This document shows, piece by piece, positions 34,638-43,426 of a stretch of DNA of 64,000 bases. The first letter of the stretch is position 1; the number at the start of each line of letters is the position of its first letter. The DNA comes from Rhizobium sullae (GTDB lineage Bacteria; Pseudomonadota; Alphaproteobacteria; Rhizobiales; Rhizobiaceae). A program made the position numbers and the translations under genes. Under the pieces are notes generated by a model. That model saw only the letters and a list, made by a program, of their open reading frames with translations. It was not told the DNA's origin and did no database searches. The DNA is taken from NCBI RefSeq assembly GCF_025200715.1, contig NZ_CP104144.1, positions 2,418,001 to 2,482,000 of the forward strand, read 5' to 3'.

Positions 34638-35384
34638 ATGATGCATACGCCCGACATTACGCGACCGCCCAAAGAGCTGATCGACGCACTGAAGGAAATC
34701 GGCGCCGCGACGGTTTCCGGCACGCTTGGCCACATGGGCTTCCGCAATCCGCACATGGTCGGTCCCGTGCTGCAGAACCGCGGGAAGTCGATCGTCGGGC
34801 CGGCCCTGACGCTCCAATTCATGCCGCAGCGGCCGGACCTCTTCACCGAGGGAGAATATGCAGATCCGGAGACGCAGTTGCACCGCCATGTGCTTTATCA
34901 CGTGCAGGAGGGCGATGTGGTCGTGGTCGACGCGCGCGGCGACATGAGTTCGGGCGTCTTCGGTGATATGATGTCGACGTATTTCAAAGGCAGAGGCGGC
35001 GCTGGCATCGTGATCGATGGGTGCATGCGCGATCGGCCCAATGTCGAGAAGCTAGATCTCCCTCTATGGCTCCGCGGCTGGACGCCCAACTATCATGTGC
35101 AGACTGGCATCTATCCCAACGCCGTCAACGTTCCGATTGCCTGCGGCGGTGTAACGGTAATCCCCGGAGACATCATCGTCGCCGACGATGACGGGGTGGT
35201 GGTGCTTCCAGTCGCAATGGCCTCAAAGGTAATCGAAGAATCGCAAAAGCATCACGATTGGGAGGAGTTCTCGCGAGTGAAGCTTATGGGGGGCGGGTCG
35301 TTACAGCGCTACTATCCGCTGCATGAAGATGCCCGCGGAGAGTACGAAGAGTGGCGCAAAACAAACCGCTCGGGAACACCTTAG
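34638..35384 (+). CDS. RraA-like protein, possible 2-keto acid aldolase
   Basis: This 248-residue member of the RraA/HMG-aldolase fold has SGTLGHMGFRNPHM near the start, GDVVVVDARGD, and GIVIDGCMRDRPNVEKL with the Arg-Asp pair that binds metal and pyruvate in class II pyruvate aldolases. The acidic residue normally three positions after the Asp is Asn here, so activity is uncertain. ATG 34638 follows CCGGAGC. As last gene of the importer and dehydratase operon it may cleave the 2-keto-3-deoxy acid made by the dehydratases. Confidence 0.82.
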   Translation: MMHTPDITRPPKELIDALKEIGAATVSGTLGHMGFRNPHMVGPVLQNRGKSIVGPALTLQFMPQRPDLFTEGEYADPETQLHRHVLYHVQEGDVVVVDARGDMSSGVFGDMMSTYFKGRGGAGIVIDGCMRDRPNVEKLDLPLWLRGWTPNYHVQTGIYPNAVNVPIACGGVTVIPGDIIVADDDGVVVLPVAMASKVIEESQKHHDWEEFSRVKLMGGGSLQRYYPLHEDARGEYEEWRKTNRSGTP

Positions 35385-35634
35385 CCAATGGATTACCTAG
35401 GCGGGCGGCGAACTTTCTGGGATATCGCCGTCGGCGCCCGCTTTTCGATCTGGCAGCCGGGATCCAGCCGCCGAGGTTGGCCGAATGTCACCTTCTATGA
35501 AGGGTTTCGGATGCCGGCAGCTTTGGGCCGAAGTGTTCGTTCGACCTCAGCATGTCCGGGGAACAGTTCTTGTTCCGGCCCGACCCCGAAACGATGACGC
35601 CCATAGGGGCATCATCACAAACTTTCGGCGAACG
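35385..35634. other. Gap, no gene assigned
   Basis: A 250-bp stretch between the end of the sugar-acid operon and the convergent DJ-1/PfpI gene. Short open frames (e.g. FDLSMSGEQFLFRPDPETM around 35540) look coding-like but match nothing I recognise. Possibly a remnant. Confidence 0.35.
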
Positions 35635-36477
35635 CTACTTCAGTCGGCGCAGCAGCTCCTGGGCCACGGCCGGAGCAGACGCAGGGTTCTGACCCGTGAT
35701 CAGCTCGCGATCCACCACGACGTGCCCGGCGAACGGTGCCTCGGCCTGACTGAATTGCCCCCCTGCTTGGGTGAGCGCGTCCTGTGGATAGAACTTCATC
35801 TCGCCGCCGCCCAGCAACCCCTTCGCCATTTCCTCTTCCCGGTTGCTGAAAACGGTCAGCCTGTATCCGGCATAGATCCAGCCGGATTGCGCCTTGGCCG
35901 TTCCCGCCGTCTCGAACTTCGTGACGAAGCCCGTCGCATCTGCCAGCGTAGACAGCAACGCGATCGGGCCATGGCAGGCGAGCGCGGTCGTCTTGCCGTT
36001 TTCATGGAAATAGGTGAGTAGTTTGCCGAGTTCGGAACTCACCAGAAGATCCTGCATGGGTGCGTGACCGCCCGGGACGTAGACCACGTCGAAATGGTCG
36101 TAACCGACCTGCTCGACCCGTGCGAGGCTGACGACCGGCGACTTCTCGCTTGACAAGAGGCCCAGGTCCGAAAGCCGTGTTTCGCTGGCTTTCATCGCGG
36201 CCTCGTCACCGCCAAAATACATCTTGTCGATGGACGTCCTGTCAACGGATGGAGCGGTCCCTTTCGGGGTGGCGAAGGTAATGTCGTGGCCGGCGTCGAG
36301 CAACGCCTTCACCGGCTGCATCAGTTCATTGAGGTAGAAGCCGGTCTCGAGTACGTTTCCGTCCTTCAGGTCGAGGCGGTCGGAATCGGACAGGACGATC
36401 AGCACATTTCCGGCATGGGCACAGACGGTGCTGGCACCAAGCACAAAGGTGATGGTGAGGCTGCGCAGAAGTTTCAT
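35635..36477 (-). CDS. Exported DJ-1/PfpI family protein
   Basis: This 280-residue protein has signal peptide MKLLRSLTITFVLGASTVCAHA. The mature domain carries VLIVLSDSDRLDLKDG, DVVYVPGGHAPMQDL and the nucleophile elbow TALACHGPIALL with the active Cys, as in Hsp31-like chaperone/glyoxalase members of the DJ-1 superfamily. A periplasmic location is unusual for that family. ATG 36477 follows CGGAGATAA. It heads a leftward group downstream of the ABM and SDR genes and may handle reactive carbonyls. Confidence 0.85.
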   Translation of the reverse strand: MKLLRSLTITFVLGASTVCAHAGNVLIVLSDSDRLDLKDGNVLETGFYLNELMQPVKALLDAGHDITFATPKGTAPSVDRTSIDKMYFGGDEAAMKASETRLSDLGLLSSEKSPVVSLARVEQVGYDHFDVVYVPGGHAPMQDLLVSSELGKLLTYFHENGKTTALACHGPIALLSTLADATGFVTKFETAGTAKAQSGWIYAGYRLTVFSNREEEMAKGLLGGGEMKFYPQDALTQAGGQFSQAEAPFAGHVVVDRELITGQNPASAPAVAQELLRRLK

Positions 36478-36531
36478 GGTTTATCTCCGAATGTACGAAA
36501 ATCCGATTGGGAATGAAAAGGCAGCCGCTTA

Positions 36532-36834
36532 TCAGCCGGCGACCTTGGTCAGCCGGTGCAGGGTGAAGTCGGCGAAATATTCGCCCACGCCGCTCGCCTG
36601 AAAGCGCTGCATGGCAGCGCCCTGCATATGGGCGCGCCATTGGACCTCGCTTGCCCAAGTTTCGACGAAGATGCGGACGCGTCCTTCATCGAGCGACTGG
36701 TGCAGTTCGTAACGAAGGCAGCCGTCTTCAGCCAGAGTCTCTGCGACCAGCTTTTCCTGGGCGGCACCGAGCGCTGCTTGCTTGCCGGGCTTAGCCGTGG
36801 TGATGGCGATAATTGTCAGAGGTGTGTTTGACAT
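36532..36834 (-). CDS. Antibiotic biosynthesis monooxygenase (ABM/YgiN-like) domain protein
   Basis: This 100-residue single-domain protein contains LTIIAITTAKPGKQAALGAAQ, CLRYELHQSLDEGRVRIFVETWAS and HMQGAAMQRF, the ferredoxin-like ABM pattern. Such small dimers act as quinol or heme-degrading monooxygenases or have unknown roles. It starts 14 bp after the upstream SDR gene, so the SDR, ABM and DJ-1 genes probably form one operon divergent from LysR. Confidence 0.85.
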   Translation of the reverse strand: MSNTPLTIIAITTAKPGKQAALGAAQEKLVAETLAEDGCLRYELHQSLDEGRVRIFVETWASEVQWRAHMQGAAMQRFQASGVGEYFADFTLHRLTKVAG

Positions 36835-36848
36835 GGGTAAGACCTTAC

Positions 36849-37640
36849 TCAGGCGATGGTGTTGACGAGGCCGCCTTCGGCGCGAAGGGCAGCGCCGTTG
36901 GTCGCGGATGAGCGGGGGCTGGCGAGATAGGCGACCAGGTTTGCCACCTCCTCCGCTTCCACCATGCGCTGGAGGATCGAAGCCGAGCGGGCTGTGGCGA
37001 AGAATTCGGCCTCGACCTCTTTGATCGGCGCGGACGGGTCGCTTGCCTGACTGCGCAGGAAAGCCTCAATGCCTTCCGAGCGGGTCGGTCCCGGCAGCAC
37101 GGAATTGACCGTGACATTGGTCCCGCGGGTCAGTTGCGCCAATCCGCGCGAAACCGAGAGTTGCGCGGTCTTGGTCGTCGCGTAGTGGATCATGTCCTGC
37201 GGAATGGCGAGGCCCGACTCACTGGAAATGAAAATAATGCGGCCCCAGTTGCGCTCCAGCATGCCGGGGAGATAGGTCCGTGACAGGCGCACGCCGCTCA
37301 AGACATTGACGTCGAACAGATGGCTCCAATCGGCATCGCTGATGTCGCCGAATGCCTTGCTCTCGTAGATGCCGAGATTGTTGACGAGTATATCGACCGA
37401 AGCCTCAGCCCTTGCGATGATCGCGGCACCCTCGGCGCTGGCGGCGTCTGCCAGAACGCCAGCGATGTCCGATCCGCCGGATTCCTTAACGGCAGCGAGC
37501 GCGCTATCGAGCTTGGCACGGTCGCGTCCTGTGATGACAACGCGTGCACCTTCGGCGGCGAGAGTGCGGGCGATTTCGAGGCCAATGCCGGCTGTGGCTC
37601 CGGTAACTAGGGCAGTCTTGCCGGTGAGTCGCAGGTCCAT
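36849..37640 (-). CDS. SDR family oxidoreductase
   Basis: This 263-residue classical short-chain dehydrogenase has TGATAGIGLEIARTLA (cofactor), NNLGIYE in place of NNAG, Ser in FISSESGLA and the catalytic YATTK. Arg in VITGRDRAKL after beta-2 favours NADPH. ATG 37640 follows GGAGACAC; the ten codons further upstream are not typical. It is divergent from the LysR gene at 37738, the likely regulator. Substrate unknown. Confidence 0.88.
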   Translation of the reverse strand: MDLRLTGKTALVTGATAGIGLEIARTLAAEGARVVITGRDRAKLDSALAAVKESGGSDIAGVLADAASAEGAAIIARAEASVDILVNNLGIYESKAFGDISDADWSHLFDVNVLSGVRLSRTYLPGMLERNWGRIIFISSESGLAIPQDMIHYATTKTAQLSVSRGLAQLTRGTNVTVNSVLPGPTRSEGIEAFLRSQASDPSAPIKEVEAEFFATARSASILQRMVEAEEVANLVAYLASPRSSATNGAALRAEGGLVNTIA

Positions 37641-37737
37641 GTCGTGTCTCCAGATTGTTGCTGCGGACAATTTATGATCTAAGAACCACAGGAACTATTG
37701 CGTGTAGGAGACATGCACCTGTGAATGAGGATCATCA

Positions 37738-38658
37738 ATGCCGCGTATCCTGATGGAACGCTCGGGCGAGATGGAAGTGTTTGCCCGCGTTGTCCAGGAT
37801 GGGGGATTCTCCGCCGCCGCGCGCAACCTTGACCTCACGCCATCGGCAGTCAGCAAATTGATCGCCCGCCTTGAAGCACGGCTTGGCACACGCCTTCTGG
37901 TGCGAACTACTCGCGCTCTTACGCTAACGGAAGAAGGCGAGGCCTATCACCATGCAGCCCTTCGGATTCTGCAGGAACTGAACGATGCGGATCAGGAAGC
38001 CGCTGGAGGTGCCGTCCGTGGGCGGTTGCGGGTCAACACAACGATACCGTTCGGCACGATGTTCATCGTGCCGGCAATGCCGGATTTCATTGCGCATAAT
38101 CCCAATCTGATCGTCGATCTCAGCTTCACTGACGGCATTGTCGATCTGGTGGCGGAAAAGACTGATGTCGCCATCCGCATGGGCAACCTGCCCGACAGCG
38201 GGCTGATCGCCCGCAAGCTGGGGCAGAGCCGGCGCGTGGTCTGTGCTGCACCTTCCTATCTGGAACGCAGAGGACGGCCAGAAACACCTGCCGACCTGGA
38301 ACATCACGACTGCCTGACCTTCAACTTCCGACGTGCAAGGCCGTCGTGGCCGTTTCACTGCGAAGGCCGGGAGGTCGCACAACCGGTCAAAGGCAGCATC
38401 GTGGTGAACAACGGCGAAACGATGAAACAGATGGTGCTGGCCGGCGTCGGCATCGCCCGGCTTGGTTTGTTTCATGTCGCGGATGAGATCGCGGCGGGAC
38501 GACTTATCCCACTGCTCGAAGATCAGAATCCAGGCGACCTGGAACTGGTTCATGCCGTCTATGTGGGCGGCGGCCCACTGCCTCACCGCGTCCGCGCCTT
38601 TATCGAGCACATGGTGATAACATTGGCAGAAACGCCACTGCTGAAAGGGACTTCCTAA
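37738..38658 (+). CDS. LysR family transcriptional regulator
   Basis: This 306-residue regulator has N-terminal FSAAARNLDLTPSAVSKLIARLE and LGTRLLVRTTRALTLTEEGEAYH (DNA-binding domain), then the effector domain GRLRVNTTIPFGTMFIVPAMPDF and GNLPDSGLIARKLGQSRRVVCAAPSYL. It belongs to the group that typically controls an adjacent divergent SDR or oxidoreductase operon. The ribosome site GAGGATCATCA precedes ATG 37738. The 97-bp intergenic space with the SDR is where its operator should be. Confidence 0.9.
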   Translation: MPRILMERSGEMEVFARVVQDGGFSAAARNLDLTPSAVSKLIARLEARLGTRLLVRTTRALTLTEEGEAYHHAALRILQELNDADQEAAGGAVRGRLRVNTTIPFGTMFIVPAMPDFIAHNPNLIVDLSFTDGIVDLVAEKTDVAIRMGNLPDSGLIARKLGQSRRVVCAAPSYLERRGRPETPADLEHHDCLTFNFRRARPSWPFHCEGREVAQPVKGSIVVNNGETMKQMVLAGVGIARLGLFHVADEIAAGRLIPLLEDQNPGDLELVHAVYVGGGPLPHRVRAFIEHMVITLAETPLLKGTS

Positions 38659-38719
38659 GCAGAGATCCTCTGGACGGGCACCTGGTGGAAGCGGGCTTTG
38701 TAGGTATTCCCCTGTGATG

Positions 38720-39328
38720 CTAACTCTTTGGATTTGGTCGGTGGCGTAGACCGTCCGTGAGCAGTGACACCATTCGCCTCGCCTGCTCTGTGTCACCGTC
38801 ACTCGACGGTGTGGCGAGACGCAGTCCGGCGTTCAGCAGGTCGCTTGCGTTTACGTCGTTCCTGATCGCTCCTGAGGCTGCGGCAGCATCGAGCAGCCGT
38901 CGAAGCACTGGTGTGAACTGGCCAAGAACAAACTCCGGAAGTGCCTGGTAGGCGGGGTCGCCTGAATGTAGCGCTGGACCCAGGGCTTTTTTCGTGGAGA
39001 TGAAATCAACAAGACGCGTCATCCATTTAGCGAGTGCCTCCGCTGGCTCAAGCTCTTCTGCGTAAGCCGCCGCAGCGTCCGCCTGAGCAAGAACGTCGCG
39101 TTTGATCAATGCCTTGATGAGGTCAGAGCGCTCGGGGAAATGGCGATAGAGCGTGCCAACACCAACCCCTGCCCTGTCTGCGATAGTTCGCATCGGCGCA
39201 TCAACGCCCAGCTCGCTGAAGACAGCCATTGCAGCTTGAAGCAGTGCGTCGAAATTGCGCCTCGCATCGGCCCGCACTGCCGGACGGGTCGCGCTGCTAG
39301 ACTCGTTCTTTTGTTCGTCTGACTTCAT
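38720..39328 (-). CDS. TetR family transcriptional regulator
   Basis: This 202-residue repressor has an N-terminal helix-turn-helix (RRNFDALLQAAMAVFSELG, then MRTIADRAGVGVGTLYRHFPERSDL). The C-terminal domain is helical with AKWMTRLVDFISTKKALG. ATG 39328 is chosen because the family starts shortly before the first helix; the upstream codons to 39436 cover the promoter region. It is divergent from the aldo-keto reductase, and two 15-bp dyads lie between them. Confidence 0.9.
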   Translation of the reverse strand: MKSDEQKNESSSATRPAVRADARRNFDALLQAAMAVFSELGVDAPMRTIADRAGVGVGTLYRHFPERSDLIKALIKRDVLAQADAAAAYAEELEPAEALAKWMTRLVDFISTKKALGPALHSGDPAYQALPEFVLGQFTPVLRRLLDAAAASGAIRNDVNASDLLNAGLRLATPSSDGDTEQARRMVSLLTDGLRHRPNPKS

Positions 39329-39344
39329 CGGGCGACTATACCTA

Positions 39345-39388
39345 TTGCAAAACGGAACAGTGTTCCGTATAATCGGACGAATGTTCCG
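39345..39388 (+). promoter_or_regulatory. Promoter of the aldo-keto reductase gene with two TetR-type operators
   Basis: TTGCAA (39345-39350) and TATAAT (39368-39373) are separated by exactly 17 bp. The spacer contains the perfect dyad CGGAACAGTGTTCCG (39353-39367). A second, imperfect copy CGGACGAATGTTCCG (39374-39388) starts right after the -10 box. The dyad centres are 21 bp apart, two helical turns. A repressor bound here would cover both the core promoter and the start site, so the gene should be tightly silenced until an inducer binds TetR. Confidence 0.75.
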
Positions 39389-39441
39389 ATTACCCTCTGT
39401 ATCGCGCCTGCTGGAACGTTGCAACCGTAAGCACAAGGAAA

Positions 39442-40482
39442 ATGAACATGCTCTATCGCACTCTCGGCCGCACTGGCATCAAGGTCAGCTCCTATTGTCT
39501 AGGCGCGATGATGTTCGGGAAGATGGCCAACAACGACCACGATGAGTGCGCCCGCATGATCCACAGAGCACTTGATGCGGGCATAAACTTCATCGATACC
39601 GCCGACCGATACAGTGATGGCGACTCTGAAGTGATCGTCGGGAAAGCCCTGAAGGGAAGGCGCGACGATGTTGTTCTCGCCACCAAGGTTTTCGGCCCGA
39701 TGGGCGACGACCCGAACCGGCGTGGTGGTTCGCGGCGCTGGGTGACGCAAGCAGTGGAGGACTCGCTGCGCCGACTTCAGACTGACTATATTGACCTTTA
39801 CCAGCTCCATCGCCCCGTCCCTGACACCGACATCGAGGAAACGCTTTCGGTGTTAACTGACCTGATGCGTGCGGGTAAGGTTCGCGCCATCGGAGCGTCA
39901 ACCTTCCCGGCGTCGGACATTGTCGAGGCGCAATGGGTGGCCGAGCGCCGAGGGCTTGCACGATTCCGCACGGAGCAGCCGCCCTACTCTATCCTTAATC
40001 GTTCAATCGAGCGTGAGGTGCTGCCAACCTGCCAGCGTTACGGGATGGGCGTCATGGCATGGAGCCCGCTCGCCAAAGGAATGCTCACAGGTAAGTATCG
40101 GAAAGGTGAGCCAACGCCGGACACCCTGCGAGCAAAGTTCTTCCAGAAGGCAATGACTGACCAACAGACCCTCGACAAGGTCGAACAGCTCATAGCGCTT
40201 GCCGATGAAGCAGGCATCTTGCTGATGCATATGGCCCTCGCCTTCGTCGTTTCGCATCCGGCTCTATCGTCAGCGATCATTGGACCGCGTACTCCCGAGC
40301 AGCTTGAAGGCCTTCTTGCTGGTGTTGAGGTATCCCTTGACGATGAAATTCTTGACCGGATCGATGAAATTGTACCACCGGGAGAAGACGTGGGCTTGCT
40401 GGAGGGGTCGGCGTACATCCCACCGTCACTCGAACAGGTGGCGCTCCGTCGACGCCCCCTCCCCGAACGAGCGGCTAGGTGA
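39442..40482 (+). CDS. Aldo/keto reductase
   Basis: This 346-residue (alpha/beta)8 NADPH oxidoreductase starts MNMLYRTLGRTGIKVSSYCLG. Catalytic residues are visible as Asp and Tyr in FIDTADRYSDG, Lys in LATKVFG and His in YQLHRP; GPRTPEQLEGLLA near the C-terminus binds the cofactor. It probably reduces reactive aldehydes or ketones and would be induced through the adjacent TetR protein. ATG 39442 follows ACAAGGAAA. Confidence 0.92.
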   Translation: MNMLYRTLGRTGIKVSSYCLGAMMFGKMANNDHDECARMIHRALDAGINFIDTADRYSDGDSEVIVGKALKGRRDDVVLATKVFGPMGDDPNRRGGSRRWVTQAVEDSLRRLQTDYIDLYQLHRPVPDTDIEETLSVLTDLMRAGKVRAIGASTFPASDIVEAQWVAERRGLARFRTEQPPYSILNRSIEREVLPTCQRYGMGVMAWSPLAKGMLTGKYRKGEPTPDTLRAKFFQKAMTDQQTLDKVEQLIALADEAGILLMHMALAFVVSHPALSSAIIGPRTPEQLEGLLAGVEVSLDDEILDRIDEIVPPGEDVGLLEGSAYIPPSLEQVALRRRPLPERAAR

Positions 40483-40811
40483 GACCACGCAGCTTTGAGA
40501 ATAGTTGTAGGACGACGCGATAGCGGTTGGTGTGTCGGCAGATCTCAGCATTCGAACGGGTCGGCAGCGTTTCCACAAGCGGTGACGCTGTTTTTGGTCG
40601 GCGATTGTTTGCTTTCCGCCTGCAAGGACGTCCATTTATGCTTGCGGGACACCTGGATCCTATAGGAGGCGTGACCGTTGCTATCGCAGGATTTCGATGC
40701 GCGTAGGACCCTCATCGCCGGCAAACGCAGAAGCAGCACCAACGATCTTGAGGCTGCACGCATGTCGCTTTGCCCCGCCGCAGTGCGGCGAAGCAGCACT
40801 CTTACGCGCCA
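40483..40811. other. Intergenic, nothing assigned
   Basis: A 329-bp stretch between convergent genes (aldo-keto reductase and peroxidase). A minus-strand open frame (40545-40799) has Cys-rich, Arg-rich composition but no motif. No clear terminator is present. Confidence 0.35.
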
Positions 40812-42593
40812 CTACTGCATGACGGCCGCGAACCGCATCCACTTGGCGATCGAGTCGATCGGCGAGTTGTCCGGCATCTTAAGGGGGCTCTGATCGGGCG
40901 TGAACCCGCGCGAAAGGGCCGAGTCCGGATCCGCAAGCAGCACGCCTACGAAGGTCAACGCCACGAGACAGCTCCCAACTTCACCCAATCGATTTCCACC
41001 GGCAGCCTCGGCTTCAGCAAGAATGTAGAACCATAACGGTGCGCGCTCGTGGAAGCGCGATGTGGTTCCGGCGAGGAAGTTCTGCAGATCGGGCTTCGTG
41101 GCGAACAGCGCTGAGACATCCTGGATCGGCGACGACTCCACTGCACCAATTTGCTTGAGATGCTTGTGCAGAGCCTGGCCCGTCGGGAGCCTGAGATTGT
41201 AGCCTCTACGAAGGTTCCTCCTTGCCAGGTTCTTGAACAACTCTTTGAGTTGTTGATCGGCCTGGTCTTCCCCTTCCTTGAACATCGTGTGCAATGGCGG
41301 GGCGAGTTCGGTATCGATCTTCCTGGCGAAACGGGCCGGTTCTCCGTCGCTCCCATCATGGGGATCGACGCCCGTAAAGCGTGTCCAGTCGATGATCCAG
41401 TTCTTGGGCAGCTTCTTCTCGGTATCCAGCCTGCCGCCGCCTCCAGTGAATTCGAAAAGCAACTGCAAGGTCGCACGCGGTAGAAAACCTGTGCCCGGCC
41501 GCCCAAAGATCTTGTTGTAGTCGTAGAACGCTCTGACCATGGAATGACCGAACCGATAAGCTGCCGCCGAGAACTCCAATGGCAGAGCATTTCCAAGGCG
41601 AGTATTCTGCCTTCGGGCATCAAACTCGGCTCTGAACTTGAAGAAATGAGACGCCCGATCCTTGACGACGCGGTCCACCACAACCGGATCGCAAACGCCC
41701 TTGAGGTATCCTTCGACAATCAACCATTGGTAATGAAGTCTCGTCAGAGCCTGCGCCGAGCTGAAATCGGCGATCCAACCCGTGTCGTGCGACGCAAGAT
41801 AGTCGATGGCCTTGTTATGGAACCGAAGAAAACTCAGATGGAACTGCGCGACGACGAGATTTTCGTCGTTGCGATTATCCCCGATTATCGCGCGCTGGGG
41901 CAACGTATCGGAGAATTTCTGAAACGCCTCAGGAGTCATCGCGGCCTGAGCCAGACGTAGAGCCGCTTCCCGGACAGACGACTGGACCTGGCCATAGCGA
42001 GGCAGGTCTCGATGTTGGTCGAGGCTGTCGGGCAAGGGCCCCGGTTCGATCGCTGTTCCGACGCGCATTTTGTCCTTCAGCGTGGGGTGGCGAAGACCAG
42101 AAATCACTTTGACAACGTCTGCACCTACCCCCTCGCCGACGGCAGATCCGCCGTAGACACTATCGAGATCGAAGCGGGGCGAGCGGGCATTCCTGAACTG
42201 GCTCTCCACCGTCGACGAGGCGACAGGCGGGTGTGCGTTGACCATGCTCGAAATCGCCCCTTCACGATCGGTTCGGGCCGTCAGCTCGTGATCCAGGAAT
42301 TGTCCCCAATAGGTGAAAACCGGCGGGAGCGTGGAATCTTCCGTCGGATCCTCGCTCGTCGGCGTGGCGACGACGTCGATCAACATTTCGCCGAGCTCAT
42401 CGAGCTCTCCAATCGTCTCCGCCGTGTTTGGCAAGTAGTTCTCGGGCGCATCTAGTGGCGGTACGAAATAGCCGAAGTCAGCCTCTTCATCGACCGCGAC
42501 GTCACCCGTCGCTGGCGGCGCGGCCCGAAGGCTCGGCCTTGGAACGGCGCGCTTTTTCTCTGTACCCCCGTGCGATTGAAAAACGATTGCCAT
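40812..42593 (-). CDS. Animal-type heme peroxidase
   Basis: This 593-residue member of the peroxidase-cyclooxygenase superfamily has TYWGQFLDHELTARTD (distal His motif and Ca-binding Asp), DLDSVYGG, QSSVREAALRL, then NENLVVAQFHLSFLRFHNKAIDYL and the proximal-heme segment AAYRFGHSMVRAFYDYN. There is no Sec signal peptide, so it is cytoplasmic or exported by another path. ATG 42593 follows CGGAGGG. Its partner may be the protease on the other side of an 833-bp gap. It could produce hypohalous acids or oxidise phenols; the real substrate is unknown. Confidence 0.87.
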   Translation of the reverse strand: MAIVFQSHGGTEKKRAVPRPSLRAAPPATGDVAVDEEADFGYFVPPLDAPENYLPNTAETIGELDELGEMLIDVVATPTSEDPTEDSTLPPVFTYWGQFLDHELTARTDREGAISSMVNAHPPVASSTVESQFRNARSPRFDLDSVYGGSAVGEGVGADVVKVISGLRHPTLKDKMRVGTAIEPGPLPDSLDQHRDLPRYGQVQSSVREAALRLAQAAMTPEAFQKFSDTLPQRAIIGDNRNDENLVVAQFHLSFLRFHNKAIDYLASHDTGWIADFSSAQALTRLHYQWLIVEGYLKGVCDPVVVDRVVKDRASHFFKFRAEFDARRQNTRLGNALPLEFSAAAYRFGHSMVRAFYDYNKIFGRPGTGFLPRATLQLLFEFTGGGGRLDTEKKLPKNWIIDWTRFTGVDPHDGSDGEPARFARKIDTELAPPLHTMFKEGEDQADQQLKELFKNLARRNLRRGYNLRLPTGQALHKHLKQIGAVESSPIQDVSALFATKPDLQNFLAGTTSRFHERAPLWFYILAEAEAAGGNRLGEVGSCLVALTFVGVLLADPDSALSRGFTPDQSPLKMPDNSPIDSIAKWMRFAAVMQ

Positions 42594-43426
42594 TGGCCAA
42601 CACCCTCCGTTTTCCAGCCCGCGGGATAATTCGTACAGCTAGAAGGCGAAGTCAATTAATCATATAGGGTTATTTCTCGCCTTAAAGTTGGTAAACTAGC
42701 CGTAAACTCAGTCAGTGTGTGTGTCCGGATTCAGCGCAACTCGCCTTGTTGCAGCCTCGTATACCCGGTTGATTCATTCGCCGTCTCACGGCGTCGAACT
42801 TGATCTAAGGCTGCTACACGATGTTCTCCAAAAGGAGCACATCGACCTTGCCATGTTTCCAAAGCAGCGAGAACAGTTCCTGCCCCCGCCGGAGCCTCGT
42901 TGTAAGGGTGCCATTTCCGGCATCGCTGGCGATTTTTCGCGGGCATGATTCGGTTTTCTGAAAATGAAACTTCCATTATCGCACTGCAGTATCGATCATC
43001 GGACTGAGTTTCCTCCGGCACAAAATAACGAGGAAATCCAACGGGGAGGAGATGCAAAAGTATACTTCACCTGAAAGGCAATGAAATGCGGGCGAACCGC
43101 TCGCTGGAACTTTTACTTGCTAACTCAACAATAAGATGTATATTTGCCGCCGAGATTTCGTCTAGGGGAACTACATCCCGAAATCGATCTACAAGGTACA
43201 ACTAATTCTTCTTTGCCGAATGCTCCAATTTTCGGTCGGCGAAGCTTTGCGGTCTCGCAGCAGTCAGCGGAAAAAACCACCTAATCAATCCGCTTCGATC
43301 TAACTGCAGAGCCATCCACTGCCCCGAACTCGAGTGTCGGCTTAACTAACGGATTGCCGCGTCCAGCTTGCGAGTTTTGTCATTGCGTATCGTCTTTGAA
43401 ACCGTGAAAGAAGGGGGAATTGTACT
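42594..43426. other. Long intergenic region between peroxidase and protease genes
   Basis: 833 bp, lower in GC than its neighbours, between divergent genes, so it should hold both promoters. A hairpin lies at 42819-42844 (CGATGT, one mismatch, CTCC, loop AAAA, GGAG, ACATCG). I see no convincing gene; a minus frame at 42731-43057 lacks family motifs. A small RNA or long leader is possible but not shown. Confidence 0.4.

Noticed and set aside
40545..40799. Minus-strand 84-codon open frame between aldo-keto reductase and peroxidase
   Set aside because: No ribosome site or recognisable domain; weak coding character.
42731..43057. Minus-strand 108-codon open frame in the peroxidase/protease gap
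   Set aside because: No motif, no ribosome site and biased composition; more likely chance in intergenic DNA.
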